A stretch of DNA of 64,000 bases from assembly GCA_024734555.1 (NCBI GenBank), contig JANPWX010000173.1, positions 434,001-498,000 on the forward strand, given 5' to 3'. A model generated the notes under the pieces. The model had not been told where the DNA came from. It did not search any database and saw nothing but the letters and a program-made list of their open reading frames with translations. This document shows, in pieces, positions 37,694-51,200 of the stretch. Made by a program: the position numbers and the translations under genes. Position 1 is the first letter of the stretch. Every line of letters begins with the position of its first letter. This DNA comes from Trochalopteron elliotii (lineage: Eukaryota; Chordata; Aves; Passeriformes; Leiothrichidae).

Positions 37694-37843
37694 CAGTTTG
37701 GAGGACATCTCAGAACTCTCAGGCTGGAACTGTTCACCCCAGTCTGAAGGACATCCCCTCAGAACTAACTCAGGCTGGAAATGTTCACCACCAGTTTGAA
37801 GCCCGTCTCCTCAGACCTAACTCAGGCTAGAACTGTTCACCAC
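37694..37843. repeat. Minisatellite, three units of 51-52 bp
   Basis: The word CAGGCTGGAACTGTTCACC and variants occurs at 37720, 37771 and 37823, spacing 51 and 52 bp. Each copy is preceded by a CATCTCAGAACT / CCTCAGAACTAACT / CCTCAGACCTAACT segment and followed by CAGTCTGAAG or CAGTTTGAAG. Copies differ by several substitutions and small indels. Confidence 0.93.
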
Positions 37844-40800
37844 ATTAACTCTGCTGTAGCTGTCACAGGAGGTAAGCAGCTGAGGAATGCACAGAAACAA
37901 GGCGTGTAGCATGCCCAGAGACTCTAGCCTGGACATCACTGAAACAGTTCAACTCACTTTAATTGCATTAGAATTATTAGCATCAGTTTTAAATAATGAC
38001 AAATGGTATTTCCTTTGCTGAGCTTTTCAAGCCACCACACAGGCTCTGCTCCTGTCTCAATTGCAACTGAGTGAATCGCAATTTAAAGTGAATGACCTTT
38101 TCAAGGTGACAGATGGATTTTGCAGCACCTTTAATATTTTTTCTGTACACTGTCAGTGATGAACAAGACATCATACAAGCCTTGATTCAGTAAAGCACTT
38201 GAGCTGACCGTTTAATCTAACAAAAGCATGTACTATTTTGAAATTAAAGACACATTCCACTGCTTTGCTATTTATCAGTGAGATTGTTTACCACCATACA
38301 AGGAGAAACACAACCCAGTAAAACTTATCCCTGCTTTGTGTAGAAAATTGACTTTTTCAGATTTAATCCTTGGAGTATGCTTGAATTTACTTCCAATGTT
38401 CACATTTTCCCTGAAGATGTTCTTGAGAACAGGTCTTATTCTCAACTGCACTGGGGAGAATCAAGTCAAAGGTTTCTTCAGGCAGCTCTTCCTAGTAATT
38501 TCTTTAAGTATATAGAACCCAGCAGATTAATTTAACACAAATGTCCTCTCTATTATCCAAAAATCCACTAATCTCATTCTTCTGCTCTCAATTTCAGGAG
38601 CAATTTCGTTCCACATCTCATTATGCTAATAAAAGGGAAAACTTGTTCAACATAGAAAAATTTAAACTTATCAATCATGTCAGCCCCAAGTAAACTGACA
38701 TTGCAATCAAAATGCTCTACCACACCAGAGGCTTACAAAAATAAACCCTTAGACTGAAAATTAGATTTTGACAACAGAAATAAAATATGGGTATTTTGAA
38801 AATCATGTATCCCTTAAACTATTTTTCCATTTGTTATGCTATTAAACCTAAACTGTTCTTGTGGAAAAACTACTTAGAGGGGTCATGTGTAAAGAATATT
38901 CTTGAAATAGCCAGCCAATTCTTTTCAGTAAAGATTAGCATTGACTTGTAGGGCTTATTTATGAAATTCTAGAGATTAGACAGATAATCCATGTCTGCAG
39001 TTCAAAAAAAACTCTCAAAAAAACAAACAAGAAAACCCACCAGGACTGATATTAGAGACTAGAACAGAACATTGGAAAATGCCATAAAGGACCAAAAAAG
39101 TGGTAATGTTTTTGGGATGAGGTGCTTGACAGCTTGTCCAACTGACAAGTACTAAATGCCACTCAATTTCACAGATCACTAGTAACCAGACTGGTAACTT
39201 GAATCTCCACTGAAACAGATAATTTTGAAATATCTGTAAACCCGAAACATTCGGGAATATTTTTGTCCATCTCCCAGTTTCTTCATCCCAGCAATGCATT
39301 ACAGATCCTAGTTTAAAAAAGGAAATATTATTTTCATTATCTTATTACAGTGAAGAAATTGCAGCTCTAAATTGGACAGTGTCAACTTAACAAGCTGAAA
39401 ACTATCTGTACCATTTGTGTCTGTCCTTTCTAGAAATAGGCAGCTAAGATCCCAAGTCAGTATCCCCACACAGCAATAAATAGCATTAATAAGTGGCCAT
39501 GTGAGCTGCATTCTGATGACTGTACCAGTGTGTCACAGCCCATAACTCTGTCCTGTAAATGTCCACTTCCTGCAATGAGCAGACCCCTCCATTCTCTGCA
39601 CAGCTCCTTCTGTGGCCACTCTACTGACTACAGTAACAAAATCAGAAACAGACCAAATGACACCAATGTGAGATTTCACACAGACCAATGCAAACTTTGA
39701 CTAAAGAATGTTCTGTTCCTCACATTTCCTTCCTTATCCCACTAATAGTATACTTTCATGGAAGGTATTTGACAACAGTCTCCATTTTCAGCCTGTACAA
39801 ATAGATTCAAATCAAGAGAAACTTGATAAGGCGTAAAGCTGAGAGAAACTAATATAGTTTGAAAAGCAAAGCTGCTTATGCACTTTTGCAGATGTCTTTA
39901 TGCTCACCAGCTTTAGTGAAAACATGAGAAGGCAGAAAAGAGAGCAGCAGTTAGCTACAGAGCTCCAAGAGTTTCATCCAGCCAATACTGGCTCAGGGAA
40001 GAAAATGCCAACACCATCCTCTGCCTCGGCAAGTGTCCTTTTCCCTCACACCACCCACAATATGAGGGCAGAGGGAGGAGGGAGACCAAGTGCAGCAGAC
40101 AAGATTTCATGGAAATAAAACATATGCAATTTAACATTTTACACCAAGATGCACACTCTAGAAAATTCACCAAACTCTAAACGTTGTCAGCTGGCTGGGA
40201 TGTCTTTTAAAAGTTACTCAGAATGTTTCAAGATTATTATTGTTGTTTTCTCCATTCCCCTGCCTGCCAAACTTTACCACTTGGAAGATGGTACACACTC
40301 AGAGACACTGTAAGAAATCTATTGTATTTGCTTTTGGTTTTTCCATCTAAAGTATATAAACCCCCATAAAGGAAATATTTTCACTTTGTCCCTCTAAGAC
40401 ACAATTTTAAAAGTTATTCCAGAGACAGAGAAAAATCTATGCAATAAAATGCAGAAAATTATATACTTTGAAGCAAAAATGGGAAACACTCAGCTGTTTT
40501 CTTTTATACATTGCACTTTAAAACATCACTCTAATTATCTGGTTTTTTGGAATTGTGCAAGTGCTAGCTGGAAAAAAACCCGACTCTTATTTGGGCTATC
40601 TGCTACAAAATATAAAAACATATTGCAAGAATTATTGAGCTTTTGAAGCTTGGAATGACTGAGACATAGTTAAGGAAACATGCACACTACTTTGATGACA
40701 TAGCAGCCTCTATTCCATGTACTCAAGTAGGAATATAATGTAAAACAAGACTTCAGAGAACATACTAAAAATTAAACACAGTATTCCTGCATCTTATCTG

Positions 40801-41007
40801 ATTGGGCTACTATATCCCATGCTATGGTCCATGGAATTTTCGTGCTTGTGTCATCTACAGAAAATATTATGGTATTTCATGTATCATAAAGACAGAGACA
40901 CATGGAAAAAATGATAGCATTGTAATGTTCAATGCATAATTAGCTTATCTAAGCATTTGTAACAAATGTGAGCTATCACAGTAAGCTTATCAGTTTTTCA
41001 ACCCTTG

Positions 41008-41075
41008 ATATCATACAGTCATGGGGGGTTTGGCTGGATCAGAGAAGCCTTAAAGCCCAACTAAGTCACTTTATG
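41008..41075 (-). mobile_element. CR1 LINE 3' end remnant, minus strand (decayed)
   Basis: ATCATACAGTCATGG, GGGTTTGGCTGGA and CCTTAAAGCCCAACTA appear in the order of the reverse-complemented CR1 3' terminus (intact form like 'atcatagaatcatgg', 'ggtttgggttgga', 'ccttaaagcccatcta'). It is short and mutated, and similarity is lost after 41075. Confidence 0.6.
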
Positions 41076-44000
41076 GTCAAGCCACAGTCTCACCATCACC
41101 ATTTAACTCCTTCAATCCAGGCCAGACCGCTTGACCAGAAGAAGTAGATTAATCAAGAGTCTTGAAACTGGAAGGAGTATAAGGCTTGGCTATGCCTAAC
41201 TTCAAAAACCTGCTCTCCTAGCTAATCCACAAAGCTTCTTTTAGAATCATTACATGAATGCAGAGCAATTATATTAATTTTACTAATTAGTCAGTATGGG
41301 TAAAAATTATTCCCATCCCTTTCCCCATTATAAGCTGTTTGAAACCCCAGAAAAAGGCTTAACAACTGTTGGTAAAATTTGTTCCTCTTTGGATTCCATC
41401 CAAGCCATTTTACACAATTCCATTAAAGCACAGCAAAGAAGGCTAGGCATTAATGCATAACTGCAGTAGGCTTTATGCTGTCAGCATGGATCGGATTCAG
41501 ACTGGCTCCTTCCCAGAATTATGCTTTTAAAAGCTTATTTAGTAACAAATTACACAGAAGATAAACACGCAATTAACCAATCTCCCAAGAAGCTAACAAT
41601 CAAAATACTCTGTACTGAAATATTAAACATATTTTGCAGTTGCCTTCCATCACCCTCTATCACTATGGTTCCTCAGTATCTATGCTGTGTGACTTTCTGC
41701 CAAAGCCATGGTTAAATAATGTGAGTGCATGCAACCATTTCTCAATTTTAAACTCCATGTTTTGAGTTTGTTTTCCATCTTACATTCCACAGCAGTATGG
41801 AATGCGAGATGGAAAACAGATCAAGGAATGCTCCATATGTATGTTGTCATTTTCGCAGTGCTCAGAAGGGGGGCCCACAAGTACACTGATCATGAGTGTG
41901 AATGCATATGCAAACTGTGGGATATGAGTGACTTCCAGTGTTACTACCTGCATCTGTCACCTTCATACTGCTACCAGTTTTCATTACCTCAAAATTAATA
42001 CAAGGCCAAACTCCAACTGCTTTATTCTTATAGTTGCATTAAAATCAAAGAGATGAGGCAGCTTAGAGTTCAGACACATCTCTGTAAATTTTCATTAGAT
42101 TAGACAGATCGATATTGGAGCCTAGTTTCTTATTTCTGAGGAAGTTTAGGAATGAAATAGGTAAATTTTAAGGCAGTCAGTTCTTGCTATGCTCAGGAAC
42201 AGGGCTTTATAAACCCAAAGTCAATGGGAAAATCTGAAGCAATTTTTCAGTCCTTATTTTGCATGCTTTTGAGCTTAGCAGGAATCCGGATAGGAAAAGT
42301 AATGACAGAAAACAGTCAGAATAAGTCACATAAACTTGTCTGTATGGCCACATGAGAAGGACTTCTCCACTTTGGGCTCAGCTGTGTCAGGTCAAGATTA
42401 ACAGGTAACTGCCCCAGTCAGACAATACATTTCTCATATGTCTGTGAGGTGATACTTTATACTTCTCCAGCTTTTCATTACAAAGGATCAGGTATCTTAG
42501 TCTATATTACTTCAATGCATTTTTGTACATCTACCTCCTCCCACTAGACATGTCACTTTCTCCTTTCCACAGCTGTGCCACTAATGATTTTTCCAAAAAT
42601 CCCTTATGTATAGTTTCAAGACATGAGCTTGTCTTTTCCTCCTCTTTCAAAATCATATGGTACTGAGCTACCTAAATTATTCCAACACTCCTTTACTTGC
42701 CTCTGACCAAACTCTTGTTCACAGATGCACGCTATTATAGCTCTTGATTTTCAAATTATCATCAAATTTCTGTATTTTCTACTTGTTTTTAAAAACCCAG
42801 TGGAAGCTACCCACATGCTTGTTGCATTATCATGACATTGTTTCTATTCTTCCTATGGAATATATTTTCAAAATTATTACTTTTATTTATTGAGGCTACA
42901 GTTATCAAACCGCAGCTATTGGTATTGGGATAAACGATGCACTGCTTAAAGGCAGAATCCTATCCAAGGGGTGTTCAACCAGCCAAATTAACAAATTCCA
43001 CTGTCAGAGGATAGTCAGGAGCTGTACTCACCCATGTTAGTTTCTCTCATTTTTTCCCAAAAAGGCACACCCCTCCAAGCATATTTTCTTTGCAGTATAC
43101 TTTTATGCTATTCCTAGTTCTGAAAAAAATACCAGTGGAGAATATCAGCAATAAAAAAAAAAAAAAAAAGACAAAAAAAAAAAAAGACAAAAAAAAAAAA
43201 AAAAAAAAAAAGACCCAAACATGTAGTCTCAAACCACTAAGGAAATTAATTTAACTTTTTTTCCATTTTATGTTGCATATTCTTAACATGGGAGGGGAAC
43301 AATTTACTACAAGGTTAGAATAACAATATTCAGAATGAGATATAGAATGTAACAAATGGCTCTAACAATGAGGCTTCTCTTCGGACACTTCAGTTTAGCA
43401 TTCTTACAATGGAGAAGCTTTGGTGGAAAGATTCAAAACAGCTTCAAGGCACAAAGAAAATTACCAGATTTGCAGGATTTGAGGAAAGAAAATAGAGACA
43501 ACACATGGATGGACGGGTGTATACCACTACAGCAGAAGTGAGAAATGTCTAAAAATCCACCTTGAAAGCAGATCAACACCCCTCTGATCTGTAGCTATCA
43601 TAGCTTGATACAGTGTTCCCAACAGCTTCTTTCAAGCTAAGGTCCATCCATCCAGTGTCTCATCTTTAGGAGCTCTCTGAATTACCCTCACAAAGTCGTG
43701 CCTGGAATACTTTAAAAAATATCACCCCACACTAAACAAAGCAAAAAGAATTTGGAAAGGACAGATGCAGTCTATTCCCGCACCATTTTCTCTGGTTTTC
43801 ATATAAAAATATTTCTTTCCAACTCTCACCTGACATTGTAAGTGACAGAGAATAATATCAACAGTGTATCCAAATCTGTTTTATGTGTGACTCCCACCCA
43901 AAGACAGCATCAACTGCCACCCTACATATAAACAGCTGCTACTTCACCAGCGTCTCACTTACTTGTCACTCAGCAGCCGAATTTGATACTGGACAAAATT

Positions 44001-44979
44001 TGCTGGAAGGCAGTGAAGCCTGGCAGGTTTGGACATGACCAAAGTGACTGTTGTACCAAGCACAGACATGCATCAGAACCAATCCATGGACACACCTACC
44101 TGGGATCACCTTCCAAGACAATTTCATACACAGAGAGGATCTAGGAGCTCCAGACCTGGAGGCAATTATGAGGATTGTGAATCCACAAGGACAGTCTGGC
44201 TACAGTTCTGTTTCTTTGAGCCTTCCCTTTTGGTGCTCCATGTAGTCTTTCCCTCCAAGTCAGCTGTTACATCTCTCTTGTTACCTAACAGCCCCTCTAG
44301 ATGGAGAAATCTACCTGTCTTCTTTCTCCAGGCTCTTACCCAAGCTGACCACATCCTTCTGCCTAAATCTCTCAGTTCAGACAGAGCCAACCTGTTGAAG
44401 AGGCAAGTAAGCACCACTGACTGTACTCTCTGACTAGCTGTGCCCTGAGAAGCCTAACCTCACACATTTTCAGATATATCCACCACCTCCAGGATGAGTC
44501 CATACTCCCTTCTAGGCACTTCATTTCATATAATTAGAAACTATTGATCTTTGCCAGGAAGTCTCGCAACTCTCTTCATAAAGCAGAAATGCAGACTGTC
44601 AACACAAAGTTTTGGGACAGGAACAAACAGGCAGGGATAATATTATGCCTTACCCCTAAGTGTTGGGAACAGGGCATCCCACTCTGTGAAAGCTTAAAGC
44701 TGAACCAGGGAGTGAGGAAAAAAGGCTGAACAGCATGGTCTATTTGAGTTGTCACACTTCACAGCGAATATATGCTCTAGGGAAGCATGCAGAAGGTTGC
44801 CAGCTGACATCTTTGAGCTGTTTCGGGGACAATTTTCTGTGAAGGTTGTGCTGGTACAAAATTAAAGAAACCCCTCATCAAAATAAGCAGTGGCAGATAT
44901 GTCACAGCATACCCATTGTACAAAACTCAGAAGTAGGACAAATATTCAAAGGACCTGAATCGTACTTTGACCCTGTCTG
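41076..44979. other. Non-coding DNA, no recognised gene
   Basis: Contains the A-rich tract at 43153-43215. The plus frame 44029-44433 (134 codons) lies in a somewhat GC-richer patch. Its translation is Ser/Pro/Leu-rich with no domain I recognise, and an antisense frame of 83 codons overlaps it, so I do not call it a gene. Confidence 0.5.
43153..43215. repeat. Poly-A tract with regular GAC interruptions
   Basis: Long A runs broken by single GAC trinucleotides (A17-GAC-A13-GAC-A23, approximate lengths). The Phe-rich minus-strand frame 43047-43232 is its translation artefact. Confidence 0.95.
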
Positions 44980-45375
44980 GTTGTGAGGGGCCCACTAAAG
45001 TCACTCTGTCACTCCCCTCCCTATTATTGGACAGGAGAGAGAGACTGTAATGGAACCTTAAGTGTTGAAATAAGGGCAGGGAGAGATCACTCACCAGGAA
45101 CCACCACAGGAAAAACAGACTCAACTTGGGGAAAGTAACTGAATTTATTACCAACCAAGCTGAGAGTAGGATAATGAGAAGTAAAACAAACCTTAAAAAA
45201 ACACCTTCCCAAGCTTACCTAAAGTCCTGATTCTCTACTTCCTTCCCTTCAGCAGCTCAGGGAGACAGGGAATGGGGGTTACAGTCAGTTCATCACCTTT
45301 TCTTTCTGCCACTGCCTCCTCCTCAGAGGGAGGAGTCCATCCTCTGCTCCAGCATGGGTGTTGAGTCTGACTACA
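44980..45375. mobile_element. Fragment of an abundant avian interspersed repeat (ERV-type)
   Basis: I recognise several segments in their usual order: GGGCCCACTAAAGTCACTCT near 44988; 'ggcagggagagatcactcacc' near 45075; AAAACAGACTCAACTTGGGG near 45112; 'cagggagacagggaatgggg' near 45258; CAGTCAGTTCATCACC near 45281; and 'gctccagcatgggtg' near 45346. These belong to a GC-rich repeat found widely in bird genomes and usually associated with endogenous retroviruses. I cannot assign the family name or element strand with confidence. The copy breaks off where the intact repeat would continue into its 'gctccagcgtgggtcc' periodic region. No intact frame remains. Confidence 0.6.
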
Positions 45376-47675
45376 TGTAAGGCAGAGCAGGTTGCATTAT
45401 TTTTTTGGTTATTATTTTTTCTCATTGAACCATTCTTTTCTGTTTGCAAAATTCTTAGGTGGTAAACAGTAGCATCATGCATACACTACAATTATTGGGG
45501 AAAACCCAGCTATGCATACTAAATGGTCAAAGTACAAAAGTAGGATGCAGGCAGCTACTTTTTTAATCTCCCCTTTCAGCTACAGACTTCATACATACCC
45601 TAAGACAAAACACATTCTGGAAATTCAGATTACATCCATCTGCAAACTCAGAATGATAATAGTGTGCAGGGGTACTACAAGCATAATGGTCTGATGTATG
45701 CAGAACAACTTAAGCTCTGCAATAAAGACATCATACCTTAAAGTAAATGGGAAGGGAGTGCTTGTATATGTTCATACACATTCAAATGAATGACAAGACA
45801 ATTTGTTCAGCAGCTCTACAGTGGTGTCATTTGCCCATGTTTTCCCTCACATATATCTTTGCCCTATGTTATTACTGACAAGCATGACAGCTCAAGAAAC
45901 AGCCTAGGAACAGCAAATGCAGGAGAACGTCTTTGAGAAGTTGAAGGGCTCCAAGACAGCAACACAACAGCAATCATTCAAGGATCTATTACACTCACTC
46001 TTCTGCATTTCTTCTGCCAAGAAGGAGCAGGAGCACAATTAAGGAAATCTTCAGAGGTGGCCTTATGGTGGCCACTTGGAGCAAATACATACAAAGAGAC
46101 CTCGTTCTCTCCCTACTAGGCATTATCTGAGATTTCTACAGAAAAAATGCACCATGCCTGCATGTCAGAATTCAATTCTATCACGCAGATAAAAACAGAC
46201 AATGAAAACTTTGAAACTTTGCAATTCTGTAAAGGCTTTCCATGTGCTAATGTTGCCCTCAGCAGTAGTAAGGTAGCAAATTTTATGCGGTAACAAGTTG
46301 TTCCTTTGATACAAAGCACTCCTTCAAAATCAGGCATGTAAGTCATATCTTTGTCTCACTAACCTTTTCCTCAGGAAAATGCACACTGTTGTCTATATCT
46401 AAACAGTTAAAGAAGTCTGAAGTTAGGATAAAACTATTTTTATTGCTTACCCTGTAACCAAGCACAGTGCCTTTTGCAAATCTGTTTCTCTCTTCTTATT
46501 AACTAAAGCAGCACAGATCATTTGGCCAAGTTGCAACATATAAAAGTGAGACCTTCTGAAGGTATCCACAAGAACTAGTGGCACACCAGGCTCCCCACTT
46601 CAGAAGACAGATAAGGGCATGCACGCTGCAGGAAAGCAAGATTCACCAGAATCATCAACTATTCCTTGACTTCATATATATACAGGATTTGAATTTCTAC
46701 TTTAAGGCTTTCATTTTACTTCTGTAAAAAGTTGTTCTGACAAGAGTCTGACTTACTAACAGGGCGCTGTTCTTGTCATCACCAAGCACAAAACAGAATA
46801 AGATAATTTATTTTTGCAGAACAGTTCCAAAGACAAAAAGTTTGCTCTTGCATTCTTGCAGTGGTAAATCACTAGATTCTGCAATACAATGGTCATATTT
46901 CCACAGCTCCCTAATTGGAGTGATAGAAATTTTTCAAAAACATGTAAAAACATTTTTTTTTAATGCTTTCTTGTGAATCTGTTCGGCCATCTTTCAAGAA
47001 GGTCTACCACATTACCCTGTACAAACAGAACTAAGATATGGACCATGTCTTGCAATTCTTACTTGCTTTTAGAATTCCTTAAATTATTCCAATATAGAAA
47101 CTGAATCTCTCCTGCTTTCATTTCATCTGCTCTACTAGATATCCTGTACTGCTCATGGCCACATACATTGTCCCACTTATTGCTCACTCCTTAGTTTGCT
47201 CACTCACTGCTGTTCCTTTGTATTCCAATAGCAAAAAACCCAAACCAAACCCAACCCCATATTTACATAGGAAAGACATGTAAAGGAGCAAGTATACATA
47301 AGCTAATATTTGTACCAAATGCCTCACACTTTTGCCAATATTGAGGACTGAATCCTTGTGGCTAACTGCATGTCATCTTAAACATTTTCACTATGTGTAC
47401 TTGTTGATTACTCTGATACTTAGTCTCCTCTAAAGACAAAGAAATGCATTTTTTTTCTGGTTTTAGTTTCACAGGAAGAAAAAGCCTCTGCATGTTAGAC
47501 CCCCATCCCCTTAAGCAGGTACCACTATTCCATACTGGGTGAGTTTTAAAATTGCTCCTGCCACAAAAATTGCAGGAAACTGCGTTTTGGTGATTAGAAA
47601 AGGGACCGAGTACATGAATACATTGCACAGTCAGGGTTAACTCTTACACAAAATTTCACCCACATAATTAATACC

Positions 47676-47702
47676 TTTTTTTTCTCTTTTTTTTTTTTTT
47701 TT
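47676..47702. repeat. Poly-T tract
   Basis: Two T runs separated by CTC. Confidence 0.93.
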
Positions 47703-48254
47703 ACTTTTCCATAAAAATGGGACAAAAATTTCTAAAGTTTTAAATATTAGTTTCATAAGAGCAGGAATCCTACAAAAACACATTTATATGCAAAAAAAAA
47801 AAAATAAACAAATAATGAATAAACAAGCCTGTAAAAAAACAGTAGAAGAAAATAATTTGGTAGAAGAGAAATATCAATTGGTCACAGGACGTTAGAATAC
47901 ACATATATATTCATCTGGTTTTTGCCAACTGCACACACAACTTCCTATAAAATTTTTATGTCTTTCCACACAAATTAATATGTATATGGTAATGGCATTG
48001 TTTATTAAAACCTCTGAATTTCATAGTCAGACCCATTTGCACAGTTAGAGGTCACACCACATGGGCTTGGCGAAGCCACAGTGTTGCTCTAGTTCCTCTT
48101 TTACAGTCTTTGAACTGGCAAATGGATAAGCAAAGATTTTCCTCTTCTACTAATTTACTGTAGCAGGTACTTTGCCTTTCCTGACCTGCTACACTTCTAC
48201 TCAGATGTTGCTATCAGGTGCTAACAACCCTTATCTTAAAATAAAATAAATAAA

Positions 48255-48272
48255 TAAAAGCTTAAGCTTTTA
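48255..48272. repeat. 18-bp perfect palindrome
   Basis: TAAAAGCTTAAGCTTTTA is its own reverse complement. It follows an (AAAT)n-like run at 48239-48254. No function is implied. Confidence 0.9.
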
Positions 48273-51200
48273 ATATTCACAAATCCCCCATATTTCTAAA
48301 CAATGTGTCTCTAAAACATATGGTGCAGTACACACAGTAAAAAGAAACAAATAATGCTGACAAGTACTTTTTTGCATTCCAGAGCATTAAAATAAGATTT
48401 AATGCAGTGTCACTCTACTGTAAGGAAACACAGAAAAAAATAAATCGTGACAGCCTTTTAAAACAAGTTAAATTTATGTTTCATATTGTGTGTTCAGACC
48501 TTACTAGTTTTCATAATTCATGAATTTTCAGAACTGCTAGAGACCTGCAGAGAAACATTCAAGTAGCAGCCAGTTTCTTTGGAAAGGCTCTTCTCTCAGT
48601 AAACAAGTCACGAAGCTGCTATTGCTGATAAGAGGTAGCCTGATCTATCAAACCTTCTAGCAGTAAAGCCAACTTTTTCCTTCCTCCTCTCATCCAGAGG
48701 TTTAAAATCCTTTGATCTCAGAGCTAGGAAGATGTTTACTACTTTTCCCAGGTAACTGATTTCTCCCCTACTCTTTCCTATGCCTGAAGTGATGTGGTGT
48801 CTATGGCCAATGACTGCACCAGCAGCTGACCAGTGAGGCTGGGTTCAGGGATCCCAGCCAACTTCTGAAGCTCTCCTGCTCCCAACATCATCTGCTCTCC
48901 TAGAGTCCCCATGTTGTCCACATCCTGTCCCTGTTCTTACTTTTTTCCACTGCTTCTCAGCTGTTGCTGCCTCTTTTTCCCTTCATCATCGCAACTCTGA
49001 AGCTCCAAGACCCCAATTTTACAGGTGACTTCCAAGGATGTGAGGAGACATCAGTGGAATATTCTTATCTACATTCCCTGTCTGGCACTTCCTCCTTTAT
49101 CTTGTGCCTGGCTGATAGGAATGTTTCTCCACAGGTTCTCTTGCAGTAGTACCTCAACTGCTGATAGCAAAAAATGAGTTTGAGTATAGGCTTCACTGTG
49201 AGTGAGTATTTAATAAAAACATTTCTCCTAGTTTCAGAGACACTAACAACGTCAAAGCCCAAAATTCAAGGACTGACAAACGTCTCCTGGTTTTGAAGCA
49301 AGATTCTTCCCCTTCATACCCACACTGTTGCCTTCTTTCACAGACTGAAATAAGAGTTTTTGAAATAGGCTTTTGTGGGTGATGAGAGAATGCATACATT
49401 GACTCCAACTACAAAAAAGGTTGATATATACCTAGACCAATAAAAATCAATATCTCTGCAATTAACAAAAGAAATGTAGACTCTTCTTAGGCCAACAGAA
49501 GTTTAGATATTTGAATACTGTTAGAATTAAGATAAACTGCAAACACCCTGCTGGAACAGTGGTTAAAGAAATATGACCTACTTGGGATTTTTCATCCTGA
49601 AAAATGCCATCTCTTTAGTACCATCAACAGAAATAAAAACATAATACCAAGACTAAAATATTATGGATGATGCTCTGTGGAAAGAAAGATGATCAAGTAT
49701 TTAGCAATACAAGTAAACCTTATTTCTGTGCTTTACACAAAGTACAATTCAGTAAAGAATAACCTTGCAGAACAGCAACAAAAGTCCTCACACAGGAAAT
49801 TAAGTAGGATGTAAGGACTGGCACCTAATTTTCACCAGCTTTTCAATAGACTCTGAAATGTTTTGAAGCATAACATATATGATTTACTCAACTGAAAGGG
49901 AAGTCTGAACTTCTTACTGTCTCATCCCTTACCCTCTCATCACTTCTGGGTGTCTCCGATGTGATTGCTGAGATTGCCTGTGTCTATATTTAGATAACTG
50001 TGAAGATCAAATGGTCTAAATGCTATGAAAAGTGGCTTTCTTGGGTCTTTATCTTGTAATCTGGCAACTGGGACAAAAGCATCTTTTGATTTAGAACTCA
50101 AAATGTTACAATCTGGTTCTCATAAAAATTAAAAATATACAATTATCACTGAAGAAAAACCCAGTTTAAAGGTTCATGGACCAGGAGGGGTGGTGTCCCT
50201 TTATAATATTTGGCTTCCAAGTTGTCCAACTTGGCTTCCTCTCACTTCAGAGTGTGCTAAATACTTCATCTTTAAAATAAAGTACATAAAATCAGAGGGG
50301 AAAAAGCAACCTTCAAGTTTCACAGTTCTTTTCTCATGACATCACTTGAAAGAGTGTTTTGGTTTCAGAAGAGATGATATCATTCTCTAAAAATATGACT
50401 TCGACTCCTACACTACCATAAATACACAGCTCCCATTGGGTAATATTAACACAAGAAAAATACCCAGTTTCATTTAACATTTTCTACATTCCTGAAGATT
50501 TCCCAGAACACCATGGTTTTCTTGCCATTACATGTGAATAATGTGATATTAATATAAAATTTCAATATAGAAAAAAATTAGTCTGCTACCTTTTAGACAC
50601 TATTACATTTGAGATTTCTCTCCCTCAAATGTTCTTAACGGCCTTAAGGGTATTCGAAATAATTTCATTTCATGTAATCCATTTTTTGTTGTTCTCTTCT
50701 GTTCTATTACAATCTCAAATTTCCATGGGGATTGCCTTGCATATATCGAGACATGTCTCTCCATTGGTGATGCAGAGAACTGTCACTTGCTACTGGTATT
50801 ACATGTTTCTTTGCTAAGTTATAACTGGGAAATCAACATGGAATTGCTGAGATTAACACAGGAAAAATATTACAAAGAAACTCAGCTTAGTAGAAAGTTG
50901 TCTAGAAGTGTCTTGTTGGTTCAACTGAAGTAAATATTACTGATTTTTAGAGGGACATTACTTTAGAAAAGTCTCTAGCTAGAACAACCCATTATCTCAA
51001 ACCCAAAGCCAAATAAAGCTCCAGTTTAAAAGAAATTAACTTTATCTTTGAATTTTACCCAACAGTATATTCATCAAAAAAAAGTGCAACAGAAAGCTTT
51101 ATTGGTAGACTTTAATAAAACAAAGCACACACATAGTACCTATGCAGGATTAAAGCCTACATCACTGTAGCACAGAGACTTATGTTTCTTTTCAAGCAAT

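Larger units (their letters stand above)
35151..41007. other. AT-rich non-coding DNA with one minisatellite
   Basis: No gene supported. A purine-rich (GA) tract lies at 36168-36230 and a three-copy minisatellite at 37694-37843. The GC-richer DNA around the minisatellite (37620-37920) carries overlapping frames of about 65 codons that follow the repeat and have no recognisable domain. Elsewhere only unique AT-rich sequence is seen. Confidence 0.55.

Noticed and set aside
37602..37830. Overlapping frames across the minisatellite
   Set aside because: They follow the 51-52-bp repeat; the period is not kept in frame and no domain is present.
43047..43232. Phe-rich minus-strand frame
   Set aside because: Translation of the poly-A/GAC tract.
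44029..44433. 134-codon plus-strand frame
   Set aside because: No recognisable domain, overlapped by an 83-codon antisense frame, no splice or promoter context. Consistent with chance in a GC-richer patch.
51095..51110. Minus-strand AATAAAGC as a gene 3' end
   Set aside because: The hexamer is frequent by chance here and no exon of a minus-strand gene is visible to its right.
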